From assembly GCA_945904015.1 (NCBI GenBank), contig CAMDPK010000061.1, positions 1 through 39,043 of the forward strand: DNA of 39,043 bases, in the 5' to 3' direction. The first letter of the stretch is position 1; the number at the start of each line of letters is the position of its first letter. A model generated the notes under the pieces. It was not told where the DNA came from. It saw nothing but the letters and a program-made list of their open reading frames with translations, and made no database searches. Positions 17,631 through 25,806 of this stretch are shown one piece after another. This DNA comes from Candidatus Kuenenia stuttgartensis. Lineage in GTDB: Bacteria > Planctomycetota > Planctomycetia > Planctomycetales > Planctomycetaceae. The position numbers and the translations under genes were made by a program.

Positions 17631-20182
17631 GTCCGCAAGTCCGTCATCAACGACCAGAACTTCTCGCCCCCGCTGGCGACATGGAATGTGCTCGCGCGGC
17701 GATCGAGAACGGGGCGGATGCCGTTTACTTCGGCCTCGACACCGGCTTCAACGCGCGGGCTCGCGCGACGAACATCGGCGAGGATCAGCTTCCCGAATTG
17801 ATGCGGTTACTGCACGAACGCGGCGTGAAGGGCTACCTGACGCTCAACACGCTGGTGTTCACGAATGAGTTGCCCGAAGTCGAGCGGGTCGTGCGTGTCG
17901 CAGCCGAGACCGGTGTCGATGCGGTGCTGGTGCAAGACCTCGGAGCGGCGCGGCTAATTCGAGCGATCTGTCCCGACTTGCCGATTCACGCCTCGACGCA
18001 GATGACGCTCACGAGTGCCGAAGGCATTCAGATCGCGAAGGAACTCGGCGTTGAACGAGTCGTGCTCGCGCGTGAACTCTCGATCGAGCAGATCGCAAAG
18101 ATCTCGTCACAGATCGACGTGCCACTGGAGGCATTCGTGCATGGGGCGCTGTGCGTCGCGTACTCTGGCCAGTGTTTGACGAGCGAATCGCTCGGCGGCC
18201 GAAGTGCGAACCGCGGCCAGTGTGCTCAGGCATGCCGGTTGCCGTACGAATTGGTTTGCGACGGTGAGGAAGTCGATCTCGGCGATCAAAAGTATCTGCT
18301 CAGCCCACAGGATTTGGCGGCGTATGAACTGACTCCAGAGTTGATCGACGCGGGCGTGATCTCGTTCAAAATCGAGGGGCGGCTGAAGACGGCGGAATAC
18401 GTCGCGAACATTACTCGGCATTACCGCTGTGCGATCGACGCCGCGTTCGCCGGCCAGCCGGTCGATGTCTCGAAGCAAGACGTCGAAGAGATGCAGTTGT
18501 CGTTCTCACGCGGATTTTCACCCGGCTGGTTGCGAGGTGACGATCACAAGATGCTCGTGCCGGCGATCTCATCGGCGAAGCGGGGTGTGTTTCTCGGCAC
18601 GGTGCAATCGGCGGCTCGCGGCCGAGTCGCGGTTCAACTCGCGTGCGGCATCGCGGCCGGCGATGGACTCGTCTTTGAGGGCAACCGAGCGGACAACGAC
18701 GAACAGGGCGGTCGCGTTTACGAGGTCTGGCAGCGCGATCGCAAACTGGATCACCCGATTTCCAGCGGTCTCGTCGAGTTGTCCTTCCAGCGTGGGGCGA
18801 TCGACTTCGAGCGGCTGTGGCCAGGACAGCAATTGTGGAAGACGGACGACCCGAAGCTGACGGCTCGGTTACGGAAAACCTACACGAGCGCGGACCCGAT
18901 CCGGCGCGTGCCGTTGGATCTGCGAGTCGAAGCGAGTGTCGGCCAGCCATTGCGAATCGTTGGTCGATCCGCCAACGGAGCGGCTTGCGAGGTCGTCTCT
19001 TCATCAGCTTTGGAAGCGGCGAAGAAGCATCCGGTGACGGATGATTTCCTGCGATCGCAACTTGGCCGGCTGGGGCAGACGGTTTACGAACTGCGAAACC
19101 TCGACGCGATGATCGGCGGCTCACCGATGATTCCGCTGAGTGTGCTGAGCGAATTGCGGCACGAAATGATCCGGCAATTGGAGTCCTCGGCCGCGCGCGT
19201 TCCGCAACGACGCATCGCCAGCGAGTCGGCGTTGGCGGCTCTCGTGGGGCAGGTTTTCAACCTGCCCGGCGCTCAAGACGAACAGACTCTCGCCCAACGG
19301 CCGGGCAAGTTGGAAACGTGCCCCACGACGCTGCACGTCCTTTGCCGCACGCTCGACCAATTGCGAACCGTGCTCACGCACGGCGAACGGCACATCGCCG
19401 TCGATTTTCAGGACATTCGCGAGTACCGCGAAGCGGTCGCTATCGCTCGCGAGTCGGCCGCCGAGATTTGGCTGGCGACGCCACGCATTCAGAAGCCGGA
19501 GGAGTCCGGTTTGTTTCGAGCGCTGCTGAAGCACGGAGCCGACGGCATCCTGGTGCGCAATCTCGGCGGCTTGTGGTTCTTCGCGAACGAGGGAGTTCCC
19601 TTCGTCGCCGACTTTTCGCTGAACGTCACGAACGAACTGACCGCTCAGTTCGTGATCGAACGGGGAGCGCGGCGAGTCACAGCGTCCTACGATCTCAATC
19701 GCGATCAGTTGCTCGACTTGGTCGCCGCGTGTCCGCCCGAATGGTTGGAGGTCGTCATCCACCAGCACATGCCGATGTTCCACATGGAGCATTGCGTGTT
19801 CTGCGCGGTGCTCTCACCGGGTACGAATCCGACGAACTGCGGCCGGCCGTGTGATCGTCACGACGTGCAACTGCGCGACCGGCAAGGAGTCGAGCACCGC
19901 TTGACCGCCGACGTCGGCTGCCGCAACACGTTGTTCAATGCGATCCCGCAAAGCGGAGCCGAAGTCGTGTCCGAATTGCTGTCGCGCGGTGTGCGAAACT
20001 TCCGAGTGGAGTTGCTCGATGAATCACCTGACGAGATTCGGCTGATGCTCGATTCGTACCGCGATCTGCTGTCGGGCCAAGTCGCCGGCCGTGATGTCTG
20101 GAAAAGGCTCAACGCGGCAAATCGAGTCGGCGTGACACGCGGCACGCTCGAAGAGCGACGGCATCCGCTGGCGATTCTGTGA
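17627..20182 (+). CDS. U32 peptidase-family protein (RlhA/TrhP-like), two-domain form
   Basis: An 851 aa protein. The N-terminal domain starts RPELLAPAGDMECARAAIENGADAVYFGL and carries the U32 signature EAFVHGALCVAYSGQC (168-183). Characterised members with this signature (RlhA, TrhP) modify RNA by hydroxylation rather than cutting protein. The C-terminal half has a second, diverged U32-like unit with HMPMFHMEHCVFC, PTNCGRPCDRHDV and VGCRNTLFN, whose cysteines are candidates for an iron-sulfur cluster. I chose the GTG at 17627, which overlaps the mtdB stop (GTGA), because the family start RPELLAPAGD follows at once; the longer frame from 17324 lies inside mtdB. A family A palindrome (19243-19327) is read in frame near residues 539-567. 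Which RNA it modifies is unknown. Confidence 0.88.
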   Translation: MSPQVRHQRPELLAPAGDMECARAAIENGADAVYFGLDTGFNARARATNIGEDQLPELMRLLHERGVKGYLTLNTLVFTNELPEVERVVRVAAETGVDAVLVQDLGAARLIRAICPDLPIHASTQMTLTSAEGIQIAKELGVERVVLARELSIEQIAKISSQIDVPLEAFVHGALCVAYSGQCLTSESLGGRSANRGQCAQACRLPYELVCDGEEVDLGDQKYLLSPQDLAAYELTPELIDAGVISFKIEGRLKTAEYVANITRHYRCAIDAAFAGQPVDVSKQDVEEMQLSFSRGFSPGWLRGDDHKMLVPAISSAKRGVFLGTVQSAARGRVAVQLACGIAAGDGLVFEGNRADNDEQGGRVYEVWQRDRKLDHPISSGLVELSFQRGAIDFERLWPGQQLWKTDDPKLTARLRKTYTSADPIRRVPLDLRVEASVGQPLRIVGRSANGAACEVVSSSALEAAKKHPVTDDFLRSQLGRLGQTVYELRNLDAMIGGSPMIPLSVLSELRHEMIRQLESSAARVPQRRIASESALAALVGQVFNLPGAQDEQTLAQRPGKLETCPTTLHVLCRTLDQLRTVLTHGERHIAVDFQDIREYREAVAIARESAAEIWLATPRIQKPEESGLFRALLKHGADGILVRNLGGLWFFANEGVPFVADFSLNVTNELTAQFVIERGARRVTASYDLNRDQLLDLVAACPPEWLEVVIHQHMPMFHMEHCVFCAVLSPGTNPTNCGRPCDRHDVQLRDRQGVEHRLTADVGCRNTLFNAIPQSGAEVVSELLSRGVRNFRVELLDESPDEIRLMLDSYRDLLSGQVAGRDVWKRLNAANRVGVTRGTLEERRHPLAIL
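19243..19327. repeat. Palindromic repeat, family A, copy inside the U32 gene
   Basis: The left arm 19243-19266 is identical to the left arm at 2625-2648. The right arm 19304-19327 matches the inverse complement at most positions, with a few changes, around a 37-bp spacer. It is translated in frame as GQVFNLPG...GKLETCPT within the U32 protein. Confidence 0.88.
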
Positions 20183-20356
20183 CGTCTCTGAGCCGGTTTT
20201 CTTCGGGAACTCGTGAGGTTTTTGAGGTTCGCCGCGGACTTCCGAATCGTTGTGAATCGACGGAATCGGCCTTAGACTGCCGCCCCTTTCCGGCAGGCGG
20301 CGAGCGTTCGGCTGCGGTCTCGGCCGGAAAGAGTTGTCTCCGAAGGTGATTGACGA

Positions 20357-20851
20357 ATGAAACATGTTCTCTCGGCGCTGGTGATGAACCAACCGGGTGT
20401 GCTCGCACACATTTCCGGAATGCTGGCGTCGCGCGCGTTCAATATCGAAAGCCTCGCCGTCGGCGAGACCGAGAACCCCGAATACTCCCGCATCACGTTC
20501 GTCGTCGAAGGTGACGAACGGGTGTTGGATCAGGTTCGCAAGCAGCTTGAGAAAATCATCAACGTCGTCCGCGTGATCGACTTCTCCGACCAGAAGTTCG
20601 TCGAACGCGACTTGATGCTGATGAAGGTCAGCACGGCGAAGGACCGTCGCGCCGAAATCAAAGAATTGGTCGAGATTTTTCGGGGCCGGATCGTGGACGT
20701 CAGCCTGACGCACGTCATGGTCGAAATCTCTGGCCAAGAAGGAAAACTGGAAGCGTTCATCGAGTTGATGCGGCCGTTCGGAATTCTCGAAATGGTCCGC
20801 ACCGGCCGGATCGCTCTGCAACGCGATCACGAAGTCACTCCCAATGCGTAA
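20357..20851 (+). CDS. ilvN: Acetolactate synthase regulatory subunit
   Basis: A 164 aa small subunit that activates acetolactate synthase and confers feedback inhibition by valine. It starts MKHVLSALVMNQPGVLAHISGMLASRAFNIESLAVGETE, the ACT domain with the effector site, followed by the C-terminal domain (LMLMKVSTAKDRRAEIKELVEIFRGRIVDVS) and an end RTGRIALQRD. The length is typical of the family. The ATG follows GAAGGTGA. The catalytic subunit gene ilvB is not in the window. The 174-bp gap upstream contains an inverted repeat CTTTCCGGC/GCCGGAAAG (20286-20294, 20323-20331), which might be a leader structure; I see no run of regulatory leucine/valine codons. ilvC follows 78 bp downstream. Confidence 0.95.
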   Translation: MKHVLSALVMNQPGVLAHISGMLASRAFNIESLAVGETENPEYSRITFVVEGDERVLDQVRKQLEKIINVVRVIDFSDQKFVERDLMLMKVSTAKDRRAEIKELVEIFRGRIVDVSLTHVMVEISGQEGKLEAFIELMRPFGILEMVRTGRIALQRDHEVTPNA

Positions 20852-20855
20852 CCGC

Positions 20856-20889
20856 AGATTTGAAATCTCAAATCTGAAATTTGAAATCT
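20856..20889. repeat. AT-rich hairpin/direct repeat between ilvN and ilvC
   Basis: Stem AGATTTGA/TCAAATCT (20856-20863, 20868-20875) with a 4-base loop, overlapping a direct repeat ATTTGAAATCT at 20858-20868 and 20879-20889. It is AT-rich in an otherwise GC-rich region. It starts 5 bp after the ilvN stop and could be a transcript processing or end signal. Confidence 0.7.
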
Positions 20890-20929
20890 TCTCACCACGA
20901 ACCACTGACAACGGACACACCACGAAATC

Positions 20930-21934
<1,005 letters not shown>

Positions 21935-21952
21935 CGGACGAGACACGTTCTC

Positions 21953-21994
21953 GCCCCCGTAGCTCAATTGGATAGAGCGTCGGCCTCCGGAGCC
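21953..21994 (+). tRNA. tRNA-Arg(CCG), 5' part only, interrupted at the anticodon stem
   Basis: The acceptor strand GCCCCCG (21953-21959), D stem GCTC/GAGC, position-26 G and anticodon stem TCGGC with loop CTCCGGA (21985-21991, anticodon CCG at 21987-21989) are all present and correctly spaced. The 3' side of the stem begins GCC (21992-21994) and then reads TT instead of the required GA. No variable loop, T-arm (GGTTCGA) or acceptor 3' strand follows. The gene is therefore cut at the point where an integrated element begins. Whether the cell has a reconstituted copy at the other end cannot be seen. Confidence 0.85.
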
Positions 21995-22020
21995 TTGGCT
22001 TCCTTTTGCGGAAGCCTTTG
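21985..22020. other. Presumed attachment junction (att) of the integrated element
   Basis: Chromosomal tRNA sequence changes to foreign sequence at about 21995. The anticodon loop/stem CTCCGGAGCC is the likely crossover region, since tyrosine integrases commonly use this part of tRNA genes. Immediately inside is a small hairpin GGCTTCC/GGAAGCC (21997-22003, 22010-22016). I searched the rest of the window by eye for a matching core or tRNA 3' half and found none. Confidence 0.55.
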
Positions 22021-22082
22021 GGGACAATGACTTAGGAGCTACCAAATTTGATTGATACCCTATCTTGATACTCTAAAAAGCC

Positions 22083-22106
22083 CTCGCGGGACTGCCATCC
22101 CGCGAG
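22083..22106 (-). terminator. Hairpin with T-run on the minus strand
   Basis: Stem CTCGCGGGA/TCCCGCGAG (22083-22091, 22098-22106) with a 6-base loop. Read on the minus strand it is followed by GGGCTTTTT, so it would stop leftward transcription towards the tRNA and ilvC. On the plus strand there is no T-run, so int is not blocked. Confidence 0.55.
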
Positions 22107-22151
22107 AGCCAAGCAAGCCTTCCGGCTCACCATTTGATCGGAGGGTTTGCA

Positions 22152-23351
22152 ATGCCAAGAAAGCCGCAAGTTCGTTATTGGAAACGCCGCAAAATCTTCT
22201 ACTGCAAGATCAGCGGCCAGCACCACAATCTCGGCACAGACAAGAAGCTCGCGGAGCGCAAGTTCCACGAGATCATGGCTGCACCGCCGGAGCGCCCTGA
22301 ACCCGCCACGATTCCGCGCGACCTGCTCTTCGGAATCCTGAAGGCATACGTCGATCACCTGCGGGCTTCGGCCATGTCGCCGCACACCGTGGAGTGGTAT
22401 CGCTCGCGCATCCAGTCCTTCATGGACTACATGAGTGCGCACGATCTCCACGAGTTGACCGTGGCGGAAACTCGGCCGTATCACGTCCAAGAGTGGGTCG
22501 ATTCGCGGACCGGTTTGAAGAACGGTTCCAAGCGAAACCTGATGCGTTCGATTCAACGCCCGCTCCGTTGGGCGAAGAAGCAGGGCTACATCGACATCAA
22601 TCCGCTCTCCGATATGGAGAAGCCACGCGGAGGCAAACGCGAGCGAGTCATTACGGACGCTGAGTGGAAAGACATTCTGTCGCTCGTCAAAGACGAAGGA
22701 CTGCGTGACTTGTTCTTCGTCTCGTGGGAAACCGGATGCCGTCCTCAAGAGTCTCTCGTGGTCGAGGCTCGCCATGTCGATGTCACGAATTCCCGTTGGC
22801 TCTTTCCCATCGGCGAGTCGAAGACGGAAACCCCACGCATGGTCTATCTCAATGAAAAAGCGTTGGAGATCACGCTCCAAAGGATGGAGCGATACCCCAC
22901 GGGGCCGATCTTCCGGAACTCTGCCGGGCAACCTTGGACCACCGACGCGATCAATTGCGCCTTCATCCGCATCCAGATTCGGATGGGCCTGCGTCAATTG
23001 AAGCAGAAGAACTTTGCTTTGGCGGAGCACGATGTCACCAAGTTCATGGAATCGCTGAAGAAGACCAAGAAGTGCCGCGATGGGGCGGTGCAGGAGAAGA
23101 CTCCGAAAGAACTTTGCGAGGAAGCGAGAAAGAAACTTCGCTATCGCTCGGCAACCAAGATCGCTCCCAAGTTCTGCCTCTACAACTTTCGCCACACTTG
23201 GATGAACCGCTTGCTCACCAGCGGAGTGGATGCTTTGACGGTCGCCATCCTTGCAGGTCATTGTGATCCTTCAACTCTGGCCAAGACCTATCAACACCTT
23301 TCGCACGCACCGGAATTCTTGAAGCAATCCCTGCGGAGGAACGTGGGCTAG
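22152..23351 (+). CDS. Tyrosine-type integrase
   Basis: A 399 aa site-specific recombinase, presumably responsible for insertion into the tRNA-Arg gene. It has an N-terminal arm/SAM-like domain (residues 60-160, including LRASAMSPHTVEWYRSRIQS) and a catalytic domain with Arg197 in ETGCRPQES, the second Arg347 in YNFRHTW, GHCDPSTLAKTY near the end and the presumed nucleophile Tyr in KTYQHL. The usual His three residues before Arg347 is a Tyr here, a tolerated variant. A basic N-terminus (MPRKPQVRYWKRRK) resembles DNA-arm binders. The ATG follows GGAGG (22140-22144) at 7 bp. Its stop overlaps the stop of the convergent excisionase-like gene. Confidence 0.93.
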   Translation: MPRKPQVRYWKRRKIFYCKISGQHHNLGTDKKLAERKFHEIMAAPPERPEPATIPRDLLFGILKAYVDHLRASAMSPHTVEWYRSRIQSFMDYMSAHDLHELTVAETRPYHVQEWVDSRTGLKNGSKRNLMRSIQRPLRWAKKQGYIDINPLSDMEKPRGGKRERVITDAEWKDILSLVKDEGLRDLFFVSWETGCRPQESLVVEARHVDVTNSRWLFPIGESKTETPRMVYLNEKALEITLQRMERYPTGPIFRNSAGQPWTTDAINCAFIRIQIRMGLRQLKQKNFALAEHDVTKFMESLKKTKKCRDGAVQEKTPKELCEEARKKLRYRSATKIAPKFCLYNFRHTWMNRLLTSGVDALTVAILAGHCDPSTLAKTYQHLSHAPEFLKQSLRRNVG

Positions 23352-23566
23352 GCCTTCATGAACTTCAGACGCGGCGTCCGAGGCTTCCGTTTCGGAGCCG
23401 CGACTTCTGACTGGCACGATTCCAAGTAGGCCGACAGCGCTTCCTCGCTCACGCGAAGCGATCCGTCGATTCGGAAATGGGAAATCGCGCCCGCGCTGAG
23501 GAGTCCATACGTTTTGGCAATCGACAGATTAAGTCTTTGCGCGACTTGCTTCACTTTGAGGAGCAT
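23348..23566 (-). CDS. Excisionase-like winged-helix/HTH protein
   Basis: A 72 aa protein with a MerR/Xis-type DNA-binding fold: KVKQVAQRLNLSIAKTYGLLSAGAISHFRIDGSLRVSEEALSAYL is the typical helix-turn-helix plus wing of AlpA/Xis-like 'helix-turn-helix domain' proteins. The basic tail (KRKPRTPRLK) should help DNA binding. Its job is probably to direct excision with the adjacent integrase or to act as a repressor. It lies tail-to-tail with int: its TAG occupies 23348-23350 and the int TAG 23349-23351. Its ATG lies within the 3' end of the small CxxC gene upstream, an overlap of 38 bp that suggests coupling. Confidence 0.8.
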   Translation of the reverse strand: MLLKVKQVAQRLNLSIAKTYGLLSAGAISHFRIDGSLRVSEEALSAYLESCQSEVAAPKRKPRTPRLKFMKA

Positions 23567-23705
23567 TGTTTGGCTTCCCGTTCGTCTTCTCCGCGATGTG
23601 CTTCATGCAGAGTGTCCCGGCGAACGTCTTGTCCGCGAACTTCACAACTCGCACCTGTTCGCTGCTGCCGCAGATGAAACACGGCTTGTCGCTCGGTCCT
23701 TTGAT
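23529..23705 (-). CDS. Small CxxC...CxxxH zinc-binding-type protein lacking a standard start
   Basis: This frame reads IKGPSDKPCFICGSSEQVRV..., then FAGTLCMKHIAEKTNG, and ends NAPQSEASRAKT. The order CxxC (Cys9, Cys12) followed by CMKH (Cys33, His36) matches the layout of the 63 aa protein at 24328-24519 (CTWC...CRKH), so both are probably small metal-binding proteins of one type. There is no ATG, GTG or TTG in frame between the upstream TGA and the first Cys. Possible explanations are an ATC start at 23705, a frameshift from the ATG-starting frame upstream (MEHAMKQNGTTGVV, from about 23748), or a decayed gene. The 3' end overlaps the excisionase-like gene. Confidence 0.5.
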   Translation of the reverse strand: MKGPSDKPCFICGSSEQVRVVKFADKTFAGTLCMKHIAEKTNGKPNNAPQSEASRAKT

Positions 23706-23822
23706 TCACCACGCCCGTTGTTCCATTCTGTTTCATCGCGTGTTCCATGAAATTGAATTGGGCAAGGGAAAGCCGGTGGCCATCGCGTGATGGTCCACCG
23801 GCCTTGTTGAGACGCACTTCGA

Positions 23823-24077
23823 CTACTCACTCAACGTCACCTGCGACTCGTGGGACTCGACGTAGTCGGCTGCGAGTTGCAGAACGCGAATTGCTTGGGG
23901 CAATTCGGCGAGATTGAAGGATGACGTGTACTTGACCTCTTCGCCGTCGAGGTAGCGCTTCTGCAAGTTCACGCTGCGGAGCGTGCGTTTGCCGTCGTCC
24001 GTGTCGATCTCGTGAGCGAACACTGAGGCGGACACGAAGCCAATGCGGACGACTCGTTCGGGTTTGCGGGAAGACAT
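23823..24077 (-). CDS. 84 aa protein, paralogue of the 25807-26073 protein (PC4-like composition)
   Basis: A small protein starting MSSRKPERVVRIGFVSASVFAHEID, with LRSVNLQKRYLDGEEVKYTSSFNLAELPQAIRVLQLAADYVES. The pattern (basic start, two-strand IGxVSASVF, a strand with LQKRY, TSSFxLxELPxA, then an amphipathic helix) is repeated in the 88 aa protein at 25807-26073. It recalls small beta-plus-helix single-strand nucleic-acid binders, but that is only a shape argument. I use the ATG at 24077, preceded by AAAGGTG at 6 bp, rather than the GTG that is part of that ribosome site. The upstream gap to 24328 (250 bp) shows no gene. Confidence 0.7.
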   Translation of the reverse strand: MSSRKPERVVRIGFVSASVFAHEIDTDDGKRTLRSVNLQKRYLDGEEVKYTSSFNLAELPQAIRVLQLAADYVESHESQVTLSE

Positions 24078-24327
24078 AGCGAGCACCTTTCGTTGTCGTG
24101 GTCATCGCGCGGTACGAGGCGGCGCGATTGATGTGTTTCGTGCTGACCATCAGCACGAAGACGGGGACCGTGCTCGGCGTCTCGAAAGGGGAGAACCGGG
24201 ATCAACGAAGGGGCGAGCGATTGCTCGCAATATCGGCCAAGGATCGGTGACTGGTTCGTCGCAATTCGAACGCCGTCACGCCTCGCTCGGCTTCCCGATG
24301 GACCGGATGGTCACGGGCAAGTGAAAC

Positions 24328-24519
24328 TTAGGGACGTTTTTCCGGTGGCACGGCAAGACGCTTCTCTTCGGTTTGTTCGGAACGGGCTTTCAGGGCTTCC
24401 CAAAAATGTTTGCGACAGAGGAAGCCGGTGAGTCCGTCTTTGAAGGTCGTTTGCACGCCTTCGCCGTGGGCGAGACACCAAGTGCATTTGCCTTCGCCGT
24501 AATTGGTGATCGTCAACAT
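24328..24519 (-). CDS. Small CxxC...CxxxH protein
   Basis: A 63 aa protein starting MLTITNYGEGKCTWCLAHGEGV, with LTGFLCRKHFWEALKARSEQ and a charged tail. Cys12/Cys15 and Cys36/His39 form a probable zinc site. The ATG has a good ribosome binding region upstream (AGGAGAAGGA ending 7 bp before it). It is similar in arrangement to the small protein at 23529-23705. I do not know the function; such proteins in mobile elements are often DNA- or protein-binding adaptors. Confidence 0.65.
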   Translation of the reverse strand: MLTITNYGEGKCTWCLAHGEGVQTTFKDGLTGFLCRKHFWEALKARSEQTEEKRLAVPPEKRP

Positions 24520-24681
24520 GGGAGGTTCCTTCTCCTGAGTTTCAATCGTGGTGGTTCGGATCGGCTACAGGATTCATGGTCAATACAAAGTAGGTCAGCG
24601 AGAGAAATAGCTCACTGACCGACAAATGAGACGCGAGGTCTCGATGTCAGGGGAGCACTCAGGTTACTCCCCCGGTCACCT

Positions 24682-24864
24682 TCAAAAGATTGCCAAAAGT
24701 CCGACGATGACGGTGATCACGATCACCGTGAGATCGAAGAACATTCCAGGCGGTTGCCAACGTGGCCGACGATATGGCGGAAGGTCCGGCTCGTAAGCCA
24801 GCGACACGTTCTTGCCAAATCGTCGCGTGAATGCTCTCCAGAAATTCAGTTTTGAGGGTGACAT
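24682..24864 (-). CDS. Small single-helix membrane protein, unknown
   Basis: A 60 aa frame starting MSPSKLNFWRAFTRRFGKNV, with a proline/arginine stretch (DLPPYRRPRWQPPG) and a C-terminal hydrophobic helix MFFDLTVIVITVIVGLLAIF reaching the last residue. This basic head plus tail-anchor layout looks real, and the charge pattern fits an inner-membrane protein with its N-terminus in the cytoplasm. The frame is open further upstream to 25080, but the composition there is less convincing. There is no strong ribosome binding site. The function is unknown. Confidence 0.4.
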   Translation of the reverse strand: MSPSKLNFWRAFTRRFGKNVSLAYEPDLPPYRRPRWQPPGMFFDLTVIVITVIVGLLAIF

Positions 24865-25090
24865 AAGTGGGTGGGGAAACAAGTAAAAGCCGTCTTGGAA
24901 AGACGGACTGAAAACGCGATTGGCCGACGCCGTCCTGAGCCTGGCCAACCATCGCGAGACAGTCGAGAGAACATTTTCAGACTCAGAACGCTCGAAAGGT
25001 GAACGCTGAGCCTCAAGGAGTTTTTCGACATCCGGGAATGGCAGTTGGTCATCGCGATCGGCGACACGACCGTCAAACACTCGGACTCAA

Positions 25091-25118
25091 CGAGAGAGCC
25101 GTCAGGGCGGCTCTCTCG
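25091..25118 (-). terminator. Hairpin terminator-like structure
   Basis: A perfect 11-bp stem CGAGAGAGCCG/CGGCTCTCTCG (25091-25101, 25108-25118) with a 6-base loop lies 15 bp downstream of the small gene ending at 25134 on the minus strand. The T content after it is modest, so a transcript-end role is likely but not certain. Confidence 0.6.
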
Positions 25119-25133
25119 TCGCAATTCAACAAA

Positions 25134-25322
25134 TCATTTGTCTTCTCGGATCAGATGTTTGTCAGCGGGGACAAGAACCGTGATGCCTCCGTCGGAGTCA
25201 CTCTGATAGAACCAGAGTACCTGCTTCTTGTTCGGCGACTCGAAAACCTGCAAAGAGTCGAGGCCATTGTGCTTCCGAGCTGCAGCTTGCACGACGTAGA
25301 GACATCCCATGATCGTCACCAT
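25134..25322 (-). CDS. Small protein of unknown function
   Basis: A 62 aa frame starting MVTIMGCLYVVQAAARKHNGLD, with QVLWFYQSDSDGGITVLVPADKHLIRED at the C-terminus. The composition is protein-like and a clear hairpin follows the stop. An inner ATG (25310) has GGTGA 5 bp upstream and may be the true start. The frame remains open to 25730, but the upstream part is rich in Arg, Phe and Ser without recognisable structure, and an opposite-strand frame overlaps it, so I leave it out. I do not recognise the family. Confidence 0.45.
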   Translation of the reverse strand: MVTIMGCLYVVQAAARKHNGLDSLQVFESPNKKQVLWFYQSDSDGGITVLVPADKHLIREDK

Positions 25323-25385
25323 TCCAATTTGCTTAACAGCGGCTGAAGTGATGCAAAATGGTTTGTACTTGTTGGGGACGAAGAA

Positions 25386-25643
25386 GTGGCAGCAGTCTTC
25401 CGCGTTGTACGGTCGGCTTTGCCGCTTCAGCAACAAATTCTTCGTTCTGTCCCATCTGAAAAACTCGCGAACGATCGTCATAAAAAGTGGGGAAAGAAAA
25501 TAAATGCGGCTCATCGTGAGACGCACCGAAAACTCGTGAAGGGCCAAAACCCGTTCGTCCCTGAAACGGAACGAGTCGAGCCAATCACCAGAGGACGGCC
25601 AAAGCCGGAAGTCGATGATGAAGAAGTAGAGCGCGCGTCGTGA
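25386..25643 (+). CDS. Possible small basic/acidic protein with an AT-hook-like motif
   Basis: An 85 codon frame from a GTG. The second half looks protein-like: RHKKWGKKINAAHRETHRKLVKGQNPFVPETERVEP, then TRGRPKPEVDDEEVERA, where RGRP matches an AT-hook core. The first 30 residues are unremarkable and the start is weak (no clear ribosome site), so the true start could be internal. The opposite strand is also open in this stretch. I list it because 25323-25806 has no other candidate; it may be chance. Confidence 0.3.
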   Translation: MAAVFRVVRSALPLQQQILRSVPSEKLANDRHKKWGKKINAAHRETHRKLVKGQNPFVPETERVEPITRGRPKPEVDDEEVERAS

Positions 25644-25750
25644 GAGAGGTTCACGGCGGCGAACAAATGGCGATCCAAGATCGCGGTAATCAGCCGAGGA
25701 TCGGTCGCTGGTCCGCAAGATCGTGGACACTACAACGTCTCGACTCAGCC

Positions 25751-25798
25751 GGTCTTCAACGGATCGAAGACCGGGGACGCGCAGGGCTGCGTCCCCGG
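25751..25798 (-). terminator. Tandem hairpins after the 25807 gene
   Basis: Stem GGTCTTC/GAAGACC (25751-25757, 25766-25772) abuts and overlaps by two bases a 10-bp stem CCGGGGACGC/GCGTCCCCGG (25771-25780, 25789-25798). They lie 9 bp downstream of the minus-strand gene ending at 25807, consistent with transcript end or 3' protection structures. Confidence 0.55.
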
Positions 25799-25806
25799 AT
25801 GAAACA

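Noticed and set aside
25323..25730. Upstream extension of the 25134 minus-strand frame
   Set aside because: Rich in Arg/Phe without structure and overlapped by a plus-strand frame of comparable quality; the shorter gene starting at 25322 or 25310 explains the conserved-looking part.
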